A stretch of 64,000 nt of DNA. Source: Siminovitchia sediminis. Its GTDB lineage: Bacteria > Bacillota > Bacilli > Bacillales > Bacillaceae_C. Shown here one piece after another: positions 1 to 7,996 of the stretch. The stretch lies in NCBI RefSeq assembly GCF_042680885.1, contig NZ_JBHUEO010000037.1:52236-116235 (forward strand), read 5' to 3'. The first letter of the stretch is position 1. Each line of letters begins with the position of its first letter. Made by a program: the position numbers and the translations under genes. The notes under the pieces were generated by a model that saw nothing but the letters and a program-made list of their open reading frames with translations, was not told the DNA's origin and ran no database searches.

Positions 1-390
1 ATTTGGATAGGAAGTGTTTGGTGGGCCAGTATCGGTCTGTTCATTTGGCTTCTTTATAAATCCTTGTTTGTTGAATTGGACTTATTGGGACTATTTTTTT
101 CCATCATCTTTATCGGTTTCTTTGGCTGGATATGGTTCCATACGAAATACATCATATCAGGGGATGAACTCTTTATTATATTTGGCCCTATTAAAAAAAC
201 GATCCCTATACATGATATACGATCTGCCCGTTTCACCACAAATCCGATAAGCTCCCCCTCTCTTTCCATTTACAAGATCGAAATTAACTATGGAAAATAC
301 GATACCATTTCCATTTCCCCCAAACGCCGCGAAGATTTTCTTGAGCACTTGCTAAGGAAAAACCCGCACATCAAACGGATCGAAGTATGA
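1..390 (+). CDS. PH-domain (YyaB/bPH-type) membrane protein, 5' truncated
   Basis: The reading frame is open from base 1, so the gene begins outside the window and the 129 visible residues are its C-terminal part. The first 45 or so residues are hydrophobic and Trp-rich and look like two membrane helices. The following soluble part has short beta-strand stretches (FGPIKKTIPIHDI, YGKYDTISISPKRREDF), which is the look of the small bacterial PH-like domains of the YyaB/DUF1200 type. Function is unknown for this family. A TTG at 64 could serve as an internal start but would cut off the first helix, so I prefer the partial reading. Confidence 0.7.
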   Translation: MWIGSVWWASIGLFIWLLYKSLFVELDLLGLFFSIIFIGFFGWIWFHTKYIISGDELFIIFGPIKKTIPIHDIRSARFTTNPISSPSLSIYKIEINYGKYDTISISPKRREDFLEHLLRKNPHIKRIEV

Positions 391-628
391 GAATAGGGAG
401 GCTTCCTCTCGAATCACATGGTGAAGATCCTTTTTTATCATCAGAATTTTCTCCTCCCTGACCGTCAGATCCGTTATTGGGATTTTGCGTTCCCTCTTAC
501 ATATCAGCCTAAATTAGAACAAACGTACACCTCAGGCGGCGCCATTGCTCTCGTTTCTATATGTATGGGCAAAAAGAGGTCAAAAAGAAAACTGCCTGAG
601 GAATCTTGCAGCATCCCCGGCAGCTCTT
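391..628. other. intergenic region between convergent genes
   Basis: No convincing gene is seen here. The only structure is the minus-strand terminator of the DUF2164 gene near 582-623. Confidence 0.5.
582..623 (-). terminator. terminator of the ECF sigma/DUF2164 operon
   Basis: Read on the minus strand, a CTGCC...GGCAG stem extended by a GGGGA/TCCTC pairing is followed by a run TTTTCTTTTT. It sits just after the stop codon at 629. Confidence 0.6.
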
Positions 629-877
629 TTAATCCGCCAATCTTTTTTCCAAAGCGTATAAATCTTCTTCCAGCATCTGCATCCTTTGCTCGGCCACATC
701 TCTGGCATCCCGAATGCCTTGGTTGTAAAACACAGGCCCGAGTCTTTCTTGAATAAATTCCAGACAGATTTCCGCACCTATCTCACCTATTTCTTCGTCT
801 CTTTCATCCAGGAAAAAAGCCTGTATGTCTCGTATCATTTCACGTTTTTTCTCCTTGGGAAGTTGAGGCATCAACAT
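629..877 (-). CDS. DUF2164 family protein
   Basis: An 82-residue charged, mostly helical protein. It has the family look of DUF2164: a start rich in P-K-E-K-R, then IQAFFLDERDEEIGEIGAE, and FYNQGIRDARDVAEQR in the middle. The length is normal for that family. No catalytic motif is visible and no function is established. It follows the small membrane-anchored gene by 12 bases on the same strand and is probably the last gene of the sigma-factor operon. The start is preceded by an AAGGAGAG-type ribosome binding site. Confidence 0.8.
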   Translation of the reverse strand: MLMPQLPKEKKREMIRDIQAFFLDERDEEIGEIGAEICLEFIQERLGPVFYNQGIRDARDVAEQRMQMLEEDLYALEKRLAD

Positions 878-889
878 CTTATTCTCTCC

Positions 890-1114
890 TTATAAAAATA
901 TCAGCGGCATGACGGACAACACGGAAAGCAATACAGGAAAAGTCAGCGTTAGCCGCATTCCTGTTTCATTCATAGATATATCCGGAAGCGGAGCTGTGTC
1001 AAAAAGCCAGTTGGCCATCCGTTCCCATCGTGATTTTTGGATGGAGAATTCCGGTACTTCCACTTGATATTCGTCCAGCTTCCGAAAAAACTCTTCATCG
1101 CTCTTCTTGCTCAT
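890..1114 (-). CDS. small C-terminally membrane-anchored protein, possible anti-sigma component
   Basis: A 74-residue protein with a charged N-terminal half (MSKKSDEEFFRKLDEYQ) and one hydrophobic segment at the very C-terminus (about residues 53-74). Its start overlaps the end of the ECF sigma gene by 20 bases, which points to translational coupling. Small membrane proteins encoded directly after ECF sigma genes are often negative regulators; YxlC of the Bacillus sigma-Y operon is such a case. The placement and shape fit that role, but I cannot recognise the family by sequence, so the anti-sigma role is inference. Confidence 0.6.
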   Translation of the reverse strand: MSKKSDEEFFRKLDEYQVEVPEFSIQKSRWERMANWLFDTAPLPDISMNETGMRLTLTFPVLLSVLSVMPLIFL

Positions 1115-1622
1115 ATTGATCCACCTCCAGATCTTCCTTTAACTTCTGCATAGCATGATGCAGTCTTGACTTTACCGTGCCGAGCGGAATCCCGAGGATA
1201 CCGGCTGTTTCCTTTTGGGTTAAATCATGATAGTACGTCAGCAGTATGACCGCTCTTTGCTGCTCAGGCAGTTGCTGTACAGCTTTTTGCACCGTCATCT
1301 TTTCTTCTGCCGGCATGGGCGGTGTCCTATCCATTGCTAGAAAAGGTAGCAGAGAACGTAATTTTTTCCTCCTGTTCAGCTTTGTTGCCATTGTATTATA
1401 GGCAATTTGGAACAAATAGGTTTTCAACCTTCCTTTTCCAGGTGAATACCCATCATATTTCAGCAATTTTTCAAAAGTATCCTGGACAATATCAATGCTG
1501 AACTGCCGGTCTCCGGTATACCTGAAAACAAACCGATACAATGGTTCCCTATATGTTTCATACAAATGCTCAATCGATACAGCTGTATCATCTTCCAGTC
1601 TAATTTCCCTATTTAAACTCAT
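1095..1622 (-). CDS. ECF (extracytoplasmic function) RNA polymerase sigma factor
   Basis: A 175-residue sigma-70 protein made only of regions 2 and 4. Region 2 is seen in LYETYREPLYRFVFRYTGD and in VQDTFEKLLKYDGY. Region 4 is the helix-turn-helix in QQLPEQQRAVILLTYYHDLTQ, then IPLGTVKSRLHHAMQKL. I chose the ATG at 1622 (MSLNREIR), which has a GGTGG just upstream, over a longer reading from 1655. It overlaps the preceding membrane gene by 14 bases and the following small gene by 20. The presumed promoter at 2018-2046 has ECF features, so the operon may be autoregulated. The signal it answers is not visible. Confidence 0.88.
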   Translation of the reverse strand: MSLNREIRLEDDTAVSIEHLYETYREPLYRFVFRYTGDRQFSIDIVQDTFEKLLKYDGYSPGKGRLKTYLFQIAYNTMATKLNRRKKLRSLLPFLAMDRTPPMPAEEKMTVQKAVQQLPEQQRAVILLTYYHDLTQKETAGILGIPLGTVKSRLHHAMQKLKEDLEVDQYEQEER

Positions 1623-1983
1623 GTGGCCACCGCTCTTTAATTCCCTTAAATACATATATCAGCTTGGTTACCAGCCAAAGAAAAGTGATCATACTAAATA
1701 CAACGGACTGATGAATAAAATATTGAATAATCGGGCTGTTGATCGTGTCTCCTCTCAAAAGAAACAGCAGCAGTCCAAATATATTAAGCATGGAATAAAT
1801 GGCAGCAATGACGATAATCGTATCCCAGCGGGTCCATTGGAAATATAAATCTGTTTTTGTAAAGTCAATGTTTCCCCATCGATCCCGTACCACTTTTTTG
1901 TTCATGGAACCTATGACTCCAGCAAAAACAGAACCAAGCACCGCAACTACAATACTGCTGATCACCCATCCTGTCACCGGCAT
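1609..1983 (-). CDS. membrane protein of unknown function, first gene of ECF sigma operon
   Basis: A 124-residue protein with three predicted membrane helices: residues about 3-25, 55-80 and 90-113. A short polar loop (MNKKVVRDRWGNIDFTKTDLYFQWTRWD) lies between the first two. The ATG at 1983 follows a GGGGAG ribosome binding site. The 3' end overlaps the sigma-factor start, so the two are probably translated together. I do not recognise the family. Being upstream of the sigma gene under a likely sigma-dependent promoter, it could be a sensor or anti-sigma partner, but nothing in the sequence proves that. Confidence 0.65.
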   Translation of the reverse strand: MPVTGWVISSIVVAVLGSVFAGVIGSMNKKVVRDRWGNIDFTKTDLYFQWTRWDTIIVIAAIYSMLNIFGLLLFLLRGDTINSPIIQYFIHQSVVFSMITFLWLVTKLIYVFKGIKERWPHEFK

Positions 1984-2017
1984 TTGTTACACTCCCCTTT
2001 TTGATTCTTTCAACTAT

Positions 2018-2046
2018 TGATACTAATGGGAGTACAAAAAGGTTCA
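2018..2046 (-). promoter_or_regulatory. candidate ECF-type promoter of the sigma operon
   Basis: On the minus strand TGAACC is separated by 17 bases from GTATCA. A -35 element with AAC and a -10 element beginning with G-T are typical of ECF sigma promoters. It lies 35 bases upstream of the first gene. This suggests autoregulation but is not proof. Confidence 0.45.
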
Positions 2047-2058
2047 ATACATGTACGA

Positions 2059-2739
2059 TTAAAAAAGAGAGGCCATTTGATGACTGGAAGAAATAATTTG
2101 GATCACTTGTGTGAAAGGCATATCTGCCATGGAATCCAGCCTTAAAGCGTGTCCCTCAAAGTCAAGATGGCTGGTTACCGGATTAGGAACAGCCACTGCA
2201 TGCAAACCCGCACCCAAAGCTGCCTGCAGCCCGTTTTTGGAGTCTTCGAATGCCACGGTCTTCCCCGGATCTGCCTTTAATGCACTCACAGCTGCCTGAT
2301 ACAATTCCGGATCTGGTTTAATACGGGTTACGTCTTCAGAAGTTTTAATAGCATCAAAAGCATCCAATAGATTAAAGCGTTTTAACCATCCTTCCACCCA
2401 GTCCCTGCCGGAGCTGGTCGCGAGTCCAATTTTCAATCCAAGTTGTTTGGCTGTACGAAGATAATCCAGCACGCCTTCCCTCAGCTCCACATTCTGAAGA
2501 AGCTGATGATGAACCCTCTCTATTTCCTTCATAATCTCTTCATTCGAAAAGAATAGTTGTCGATTTTTTCGCAGATGGTCAAATAAAACTTCATTATATG
2601 TTCCAACACATAAGGCAAACTCCTCTATGGGAAGTTCGTAACCATATGGGCGGAAAGCCTGGCGGAACGCCTCATACCAAGCCGACTCCGTATCCACCAT
2701 TAAACCATCAAAATCAAACACGATCGCATGTATTTTCAT
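2059..2739 (-). CDS. HAD-superfamily hydrolase, beta-phosphoglucomutase-like
   Basis: A 226-residue cytosolic phosphatase or phosphomutase of HAD subfamily I. All motifs are present: motif 1 FDFDGLMVDTES with the nucleophilic Asp, motif 2 ATSS, motif 3 Lys in RIKPDPELY and motif 4 FEDSKNG. The helical cap lies between motifs 1 and 2, as in YhcW/YvdM-type proteins. Substrate cannot be told from sequence. I chose the ATG at 2739, which has GGGGG six bases upstream, rather than longer frames whose N-terminal extension is unlike the family. It stands alone on the minus strand. Confidence 0.85.
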   Translation of the reverse strand: MKIHAIVFDFDGLMVDTESAWYEAFRQAFRPYGYELPIEEFALCVGTYNEVLFDHLRKNRQLFFSNEEIMKEIERVHHQLLQNVELREGVLDYLRTAKQLGLKIGLATSSGRDWVEGWLKRFNLLDAFDAIKTSEDVTRIKPDPELYQAAVSALKADPGKTVAFEDSKNGLQAALGAGLHAVAVPNPVTSHLDFEGHALRLDSMADMPFTQVIQIISSSHQMASLF

Positions 2740-2745
2740 CGTCAT

Positions 2746-3502
2746 CCCCCATTTTTCATCAGGCGCACGCCGAGGCCTTGTTTCTGAGATACAAACTGTG
2801 ATGGGCCAATTCCCGACCGACAAGCGATGCCGAAGCGGCGCCCAATCATCACGCCGGTTACACTGATGAAAAAAAAGACCTTCCCATGAATTTCGCTGCC
2901 ATTACAGCAGCAAGTTTTCTGCATCAGTGTAATAACATATTATTATACTACGATTATATAGCATTAGAGAAAATTCATGTTCGTATTTCTGTTGCATGCT
3001 TCAGAGAAATTCGTCGTCCCCGGTTTATGCTGCTCAAGAGGTCTTAAAACTTAATAAAGTGATCGTATGATGTATCGAATGAAAGATACTGTTTAAAACA
3101 CTCAACGCTGATGACCCCTTTTACATATAAAAAAAGCCCGAACCTCCCGAATTCCAGTCAAGAATTCCCAAATGGTTCGGACCCTTTCTCTCCGGCTTGC
3201 TGTTCTTTTTCGCCTTTAAGGAGTTTCATGTAGCCGGGGACGGACGATTGCAGTTCTGTTCAACATATCTTTTATTCTTTTTACTGCGGTTGGTCTGTTG
3301 CTGTGTAATCATTCTTCCAAAATTTCCATGTTCAGAGCAAACGGGCAGCATCCTTTATATTCATTCCGTTTGGAGCAGAAAAAGGTCAACAGCAAGGTGA
3401 AGCAGACCGATCGTTGAAACACAATCTCCTGCCTTTCTTGTTGCACATGAATGCTTTTTAATGTAAAAATCGATACAAACACTGAGTCTTGCCATTTGCC
3501 TC
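2746..3502. other. long intergenic region
   Basis: About 750 bases with no convincing gene on either strand. It contains an AT-rich stretch near 2930-2970 that may hold the HAD promoter, and a strong minus-strand terminator at 3128-3180. The stretch 3181-3502 would be the untranslated tail of the BCCT transcript if that terminator ends the operon. Confidence 0.5.
3128..3180 (-). terminator. probable terminator of the betaine operon
   Basis: CCGAACC at 3138-3144 pairs with GGTTCGG at 3174-3180, with inner GAATTC copies that can also pair. On the minus strand it is followed by a T run (3128-3135). It lies about 320 bases past the BCCT stop codon. Confidence 0.6.
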
Positions 3503-5056
3503 TTAAACCGACTTTCTAACTTTAACACTTTCGTCATCAATCTGTTCGGAAGCAGAAGTCTGATGCAGGGCATCAAAAGTTTCATTATTCAATTCCCTCA
3601 TAAACGAATAGATAACGGCCAGCATGATCACGGTAAATGGCGAAGCTACGACAATTGAAAATGTCTTCACAGCTTCCAAGCCGCCGCTTAATAAGAAGAC
3701 CACTGCAGCCATGGAAATGATTAATCCCCAAAGACCCTTTAGTAAAACGGGCGGGTTCAAATCACCTTTCCTGCTGTACATCCCAAGGACCACTGTGGCC
3801 GAGTCTCCGGATGTGACAAAAAAAATCAACATGAGAAAAATGGCCAGCACGCTAATGACAGGACTGAATGGAAAGTAACCAAAGAACTGAAATAAAGCGG
3901 CTTCTATATTGGTATTAATACTTTCCAATAAAGCAGAATTTCCCAAGTCATGAATCATATGCAGCGCAGATCCTCCCATAACGGAAAACCAAATAAAGCT
4001 TACTAATGAGGGGATACATAGAATACCCAATACAAACTGTCTGATCGTTCTCCCTTTAGATATACGTGCGATAAATGAGCCGACAAAAGGCGCCCATGTT
4101 GTCCACCATGCCCAGTAAAATACGGTCCAACTGGTGATCCATGCATTGTCCTCTGAACTAAATGGAGCAAGTCTCAAACTCATACTTACTATATCATTTG
4201 CATAGCCGCCCATGGCTGTAAAAAGGATGTTCAGTATTTTATTTGCCGGTCCCACGCAAAAAATAAAAATGATCATTCCCAAAAATAAAGCAATATTTAG
4301 GTTGGACAAGTATTTAATTCCTCTATTAATCCCTGTACAGGCCGAAGTAATAAATACTGCAGTAGCAATGATGATAATCATAATTTGTGTGGTTAAACTA
4401 TCAGGGATTCCATAAAGTGTGTTTAAACCTGCGGAAATTTGAAGTGTGCTTAATCCAAACGTCGAAGCAACTCCAATCGCCGTCACGAATGTTGCAAGAA
4501 TATCAATGGTTTTTCCTGCCGGGCCGTAAATTTTATCTTTGAGAACCGGGTAAAAAATTGAACTGATTAACGACGGCAATCCCTTTCTAAACTGAAAATA
4601 GGCCAAAGCTAGCCCGATCACACCATAAATGGCCCATGGGTGGATCCCCCAGTGGAAGAAAACATGTTTCATCCCGACATCCGCCGCTTCAGCAGTTAGG
4701 GGGTCACCATATGGCGGTGTATTATAAAAGGTAACTGGTTCAGCGACGCCCCAGAAAACGAGCCCTACTCCCATCCCGGTACTAAATAACATGGCTATCC
4801 AAGAAATCGTACTGTAGGCAGGTTGATCCGTCTCTTTACCCAGACGCAGCTTTCCGTATTTTGAAACCGCTATCAAAACCATAAACCCTACAAGTATGGT
4901 TCCGGTTAAAAGATAGAACCAGCCGAAGTAAGTTAATGCAAAATCCAATAAAGATGATGCTACCTTATATAAGGTATCGGTAAAGAAAAACCCAAACAAA
5001 ATAAATAGCATGGATAATGCTACAGAATATTGTAGAACTGGGTTCTGTCTAAACAA
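3503..5056 (-). CDS. BCCT family transporter (betaine/carnitine/choline type)
   Basis: A 517-residue inner-membrane secondary transporter with about 12 membrane helices. The family signature is clear in helix 8: FYWAWWTTWAPFVG followed by IARISKGRTIRQF. The glycine-rich segment FSTGMGVGLVFWGVAEP, the substrate and ion region of helix 3, is also intact. BCCT carriers move trimethylammonium-type compounds by ion symport or exchange. It is the last gene of the six-gene operon and its context argues for catabolic uptake as well as osmoprotection. The start is a TTG with GAGGGGTGAG upstream. The C-terminal tail is short and charged; a long osmosensory tail is not present. Confidence 0.92.
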   Translation of the reverse strand: MFRQNPVLQYSVALSMLFILFGFFFTDTLYKVASSLLDFALTYFGWFYLLTGTILVGFMVLIAVSKYGKLRLGKETDQPAYSTISWIAMLFSTGMGVGLVFWGVAEPVTFYNTPPYGDPLTAEAADVGMKHVFFHWGIHPWAIYGVIGLALAYFQFRKGLPSLISSIFYPVLKDKIYGPAGKTIDILATFVTAIGVASTFGLSTLQISAGLNTLYGIPDSLTTQIMIIIIATAVFITSACTGINRGIKYLSNLNIALFLGMIIFIFCVGPANKILNILFTAMGGYANDIVSMSLRLAPFSSEDNAWITSWTVFYWAWWTTWAPFVGSFIARISKGRTIRQFVLGILCIPSLVSFIWFSVMGGSALHMIHDLGNSALLESINTNIEAALFQFFGYFPFSPVISVLAIFLMLIFFVTSGDSATVVLGMYSRKGDLNPPVLLKGLWGLIISMAAVVFLLSGGLEAVKTFSIVVASPFTVIMLAVIYSFMRELNNETFDALHQTSASEQIDDESVKVRKSV

Positions 5057-5180
5057 AATAGCTCACCCCTCTTTTGGGTTTTATTCAACTGTTTCCTGCT
5101 CTCGGCTGCTCAGCCCCATTTCAAATCAGAGCAAGAAACAGTCTGTCATTTTATCATCGGTGCGTTTATACCTTTACTGT

Positions 5181-6419
5181 TTAAACCGGACTTTTAACTT
5201 TAGCCTTTTTTATTGCAATGCTTGAATCGGCCAACAGAGCAGGATCGACAGCTTCCTCTCTATCAATCAATTTCCGTACGGGTAAAACATCTCTGGGGGT
5301 ATTTACCATCAGAGCAGCTGTCACGATGTTCCGTTTGTCCAGGTAAAAGTAAGTGAACTTTCCTTCCTCCATATCACCGCGCAGGACCGTATTTTCCCAT
5401 TCTTTCGTATGTCCTGCGTATTGGAAGCGTTGGCCATATTGGTCAGACCAGAAGTAGGGGACACGATGATAGGGTACCGTTTTTTCCGCTATCATATTTT
5501 TTGCGGCTGCCTGCGCATGATATACGGCATGATCCCAATGTTCCACATGAATATTATTTCCTTTATACGGCCATACCGTACAATCCCCGGCTGCGAAAAT
5601 ACCGGGAATAGATGTTTCACCATACTCGTTAACCACATATCCTCTATCGACCTTTAACTCCGGGTGGGAAATTTCCGTGTTTGGTTCTACCCCTATCCCG
5701 ATCACAACTGCCTGACAGTCAATCTCTTGTCCATGGACAGTTACAACTTTTTCAACGGTATCCTTTCCGATGATGGCTGCAACGGAGTCGCCAGTTATAA
5801 CATTCACCCCATTTGCTTCATGCATTTGGAGGAAGTACCGGCCTATCTCACGTCCCAGAATTCGTGCCATGGGAAGGCCGGCTTTTTCAATCATTGTCAC
5901 ATGGATGCCGAGACTCTTGAATGAGGATGCTAGTTCCGCCCCTATAAAGCCTGCACCGATCAGTACTACACTTTTGATGCCAGGCAATTTTTCTTTCATT
6001 TTTCTGGCATCAGAGAGTTTCTTTAAATAAAAAACTTGGTCCAAATGATCTCCCGGAATGCTGATCTTTCTTAACTTGGAGCCCGTCGCCAGCAGGAGCT
6101 TATCCCAATTATAGGTCCTCCCGTCATCCGCCTTCACTTCTTTTTGACCGGCATGGATCGAGTCGATTCGGACTCCTAATTTTAATTGGATGTTTAATTC
6201 TTCTGCCATTTCCCGGCTCATGATTGAAATTTCACTGTCCGATACTTTTCCCAGCATGTATTCCTTCGAAAGAGGCGGGCGATCGTACGGAGGAGTTTCA
6301 TCACTGTCAAACAACACAATATCCCCCCGGCAGCCTTCACTCCGTAATGTCTGGGCAGCATGCACACCTGCTATACCGCCTCCAATAATCACAGTTGTTT
6401 CTTTTCCGGACAAAACCAT
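5181..6419 (-). CDS. FAD-dependent NAD(P)H:ferredoxin reductase
   Basis: A 412-residue flavoprotein of the putidaredoxin/rhodocoxin reductase type. It shows an N-terminal FAD-binding motif IIGGGIAGVHAAQTL, a middle NAD(P)H-binding motif VLIGAGFIGAELASSF and the second FAD motif GIFAAGDCTVWP. PYDRPPLSKEY is characteristic of this group. It should pass electrons from NAD(P)H to the Rieske ferredoxin encoded 11 bases upstream, and from there to the oxygenase. The start has a GGAGGAGGG site. Together the three genes form a three-component Rieske oxygenase system. Confidence 0.9.
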   Translation of the reverse strand: MVLSGKETTVIIGGGIAGVHAAQTLRSEGCRGDIVLFDSDETPPYDRPPLSKEYMLGKVSDSEISIMSREMAEELNIQLKLGVRIDSIHAGQKEVKADDGRTYNWDKLLLATGSKLRKISIPGDHLDQVFYLKKLSDARKMKEKLPGIKSVVLIGAGFIGAELASSFKSLGIHVTMIEKAGLPMARILGREIGRYFLQMHEANGVNVITGDSVAAIIGKDTVEKVVTVHGQEIDCQAVVIGIGVEPNTEISHPELKVDRGYVVNEYGETSIPGIFAAGDCTVWPYKGNNIHVEHWDHAVYHAQAAAKNMIAEKTVPYHRVPYFWSDQYGQRFQYAGHTKEWENTVLRGDMEEGKFTYFYLDKRNIVTAALMVNTPRDVLPVRKLIDREEAVDPALLADSSIAIKKAKVKSPV

Positions 6420-6430
6420 CCCTCCTCCTG

Positions 6431-6748
6431 CTATAATTTAATCCATAGCTGTCCATTTTCTTCCTTCACTTGATAGGTTTTCAAAGGTGCGTCCGTAGGT
6501 CCTTCGACAGCCGCGCCCGTCCGGATATCAAAGCAGGCAAAATGCAATGGGCAGGTTAGACAGTGACCGTCCAGGTCACCGTCAACTAACTCTGCGTATG
6601 CATGGCTGCAAATCCCGTCAACTGCATAAGCCACGCCATCCACTTTGGCTACAAGAATGATCTGGTTGTCTATCACAACCTCCTGAGGCTCTTCCTCTTC
6701 CAGGGAATCAGCATCCATTAGAAATTGATAGTTCGCCACATCTTTCAT
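6431..6748 (-). CDS. Rieske-type [2Fe-2S] ferredoxin
   Basis: A 105-residue electron carrier. The cluster ligands are a C-S-H box followed 17 residues later by C-P-L-H (CTSHAYAELV-like box ICSHAYAELVDGD and TCPLHFACFD). The length and motif match ferredoxin components of ring-hydroxylating-type oxygenases. It sits between the oxygenase and reductase genes and should shuttle electrons between their products. The ATG at 6748 is preferred because GGAGGG lies eight bases upstream; the ATG at 6754 is too close to that site. Confidence 0.9.
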   Translation of the reverse strand: MKDVANYQFLMDADSLEEEEPQEVVIDNQIILVAKVDGVAYAVDGICSHAYAELVDGDLDGHCLTCPLHFACFDIRTGAAVEGPTDAPLKTYQVKEENGQLWIKL

Positions 6749-6805
6749 ATCCATATCCCTCCACTCTCATAAGTTCATGTCCATCGCAGGCGTTGTGTGA
6801 GAGGG

Positions 6806-7972
6806 TCAATTCCCATTGACTTTAGACTCAACATATTTCTTAAAAGCAGTTACTCTCCATTCGGCAGGTGTAAGGATGCCTCCGTTCTCGTACGTCCTGG
6901 ACTTATTGCCTTCATGGGCCAATTCTGCGGCCTCCCAGTCCTGCAAACTCGTTACATCCCAGAAATCAACGGCATCTTGGATGTACGCATCGTCTTTTTC
7001 CAGTTCCTCAGGGTCAAACAGCCAGTATCCTTGTACAATAGATTCTTCAGGCGTAACCGGAAAAATGGTTGCCATGAAAACATAGTCGGCTGACATGCCT
7101 ATATATAAATGCGGATAAATATGAAGGTAATAAATCTTGTTGATTTCTTCTTCAGGCAATCCAGGAAATGGCGGGCGATATACTTTTCCATCAATGTTGA
7201 TACGTTCAAATCCCGGTCTGAGATCCATTCCGCCTGTATGCTTGACTACCTCTGTCTCCGGTATTTTTTCATCCACCTTCACCCTTGATCTGCTCGGTGG
7301 TGTTGTTCGGCTTAACTCCGGATGAATATTTGAACAGTGATAGCACTCCGCGGCATTCTCCATGATGAGCTTCCAGTTGGCTGCTACTTTATATGTTTTT
7401 TTCTTTCCCAGTTTCAAATTTTTCATATTGTATTGATTATATAAGGCCCAAGATTCCGGCAACGCAAAAGCATCCTTTAATGATTCTGCATTTTCATCCA
7501 GGTTGATCCAAATATATCCGTCCCAGACTTCCGTTTTAATCTTCTTCAGCGAGCGATCTTCCTTAACGAAGTCTTGATCATCATTTGGAATATTGGGCGC
7601 ATTGATTAAGTCTCCGGTCTTTCCGTCATACATCCAGCTGTGATAATGGCATGTCAAATATCCTTTGGAGAAGTTTCCGTTATCAGCCTCACATAACCGG
7701 GACCCTCTATGGCGGCAAACGTTGTAAAACGTATTGATTGACCCGTCCTGGGCACGGATGATGATCAGGCTTTCGCCGGCTATTTCGACAGTCAGGAAAT
7801 CTCCTGTTTTGGGAATTTCCTCGGCCCTTCCGGCACAAAGCCAGGTTTTGAACCATATATGATCAAGTTCTTTTTGAAAAAACTCCGGATCTGTATAAGC
7901 CTTTCCAGGAAATGTTCTTTCAAATGTTGCGTGTTCCGGATATCCGCCTTCAATCACTTTTACTGACATCAT
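6806..7972 (-). CDS. Rieske non-heme iron oxygenase, catalytic alpha subunit (quaternary-amine type)
   Basis: A 388-residue oxygenase. The N-terminal Rieske domain has C86-R-H88 and C108-H-Y-H111. The C-terminal catalytic domain has ENAAECYHCSNIH, giving iron ligands H212 and H217 and a bridging acid E209. In classical dioxygenases this bridging residue is Asp; Glu is reported for carnitine oxygenase CntA and its relatives. With a BCCT carrier in the same operon, I infer an N-demethylase acting on a betaine, as in GbcA or stachydrine demethylase. The exact substrate is not proven. The start has an AGGAGG site; the ATG at 7969 is equally possible. Confidence 0.88.
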   Translation of the reverse strand: MMSVKVIEGGYPEHATFERTFPGKAYTDPEFFQKELDHIWFKTWLCAGRAEEIPKTGDFLTVEIAGESLIIIRAQDGSINTFYNVCRHRGSRLCEADNGNFSKGYLTCHYHSWMYDGKTGDLINAPNIPNDDQDFVKEDRSLKKIKTEVWDGYIWINLDENAESLKDAFALPESWALYNQYNMKNLKLGKKKTYKVAANWKLIMENAAECYHCSNIHPELSRTTPPSRSRVKVDEKIPETEVVKHTGGMDLRPGFERINIDGKVYRPPFPGLPEEEINKIYYLHIYPHLYIGMSADYVFMATIFPVTPEESIVQGYWLFDPEELEKDDAYIQDAVDFWDVTSLQDWEAAELAHEGNKSRTYENGGILTPAEWRVTAFKKYVESKVNGN

Positions 7973-7996
7973 TCATTCCTCCTCTATCAGACGTTT

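Noticed and set aside
2746..2924. N-terminal extension or separate small gene before the HAD hydrolase
   Set aside because: The HAD motif 1 begins right after the ATG at 2739 with a good GGGGG site; the extension has no counterpart in the family.
3361..3585. Small minus-strand gene overlapping the end of the BCCT gene
   Set aside because: It overlaps the BCCT gene in another frame, has no ribosome binding site and does not look like a protein.
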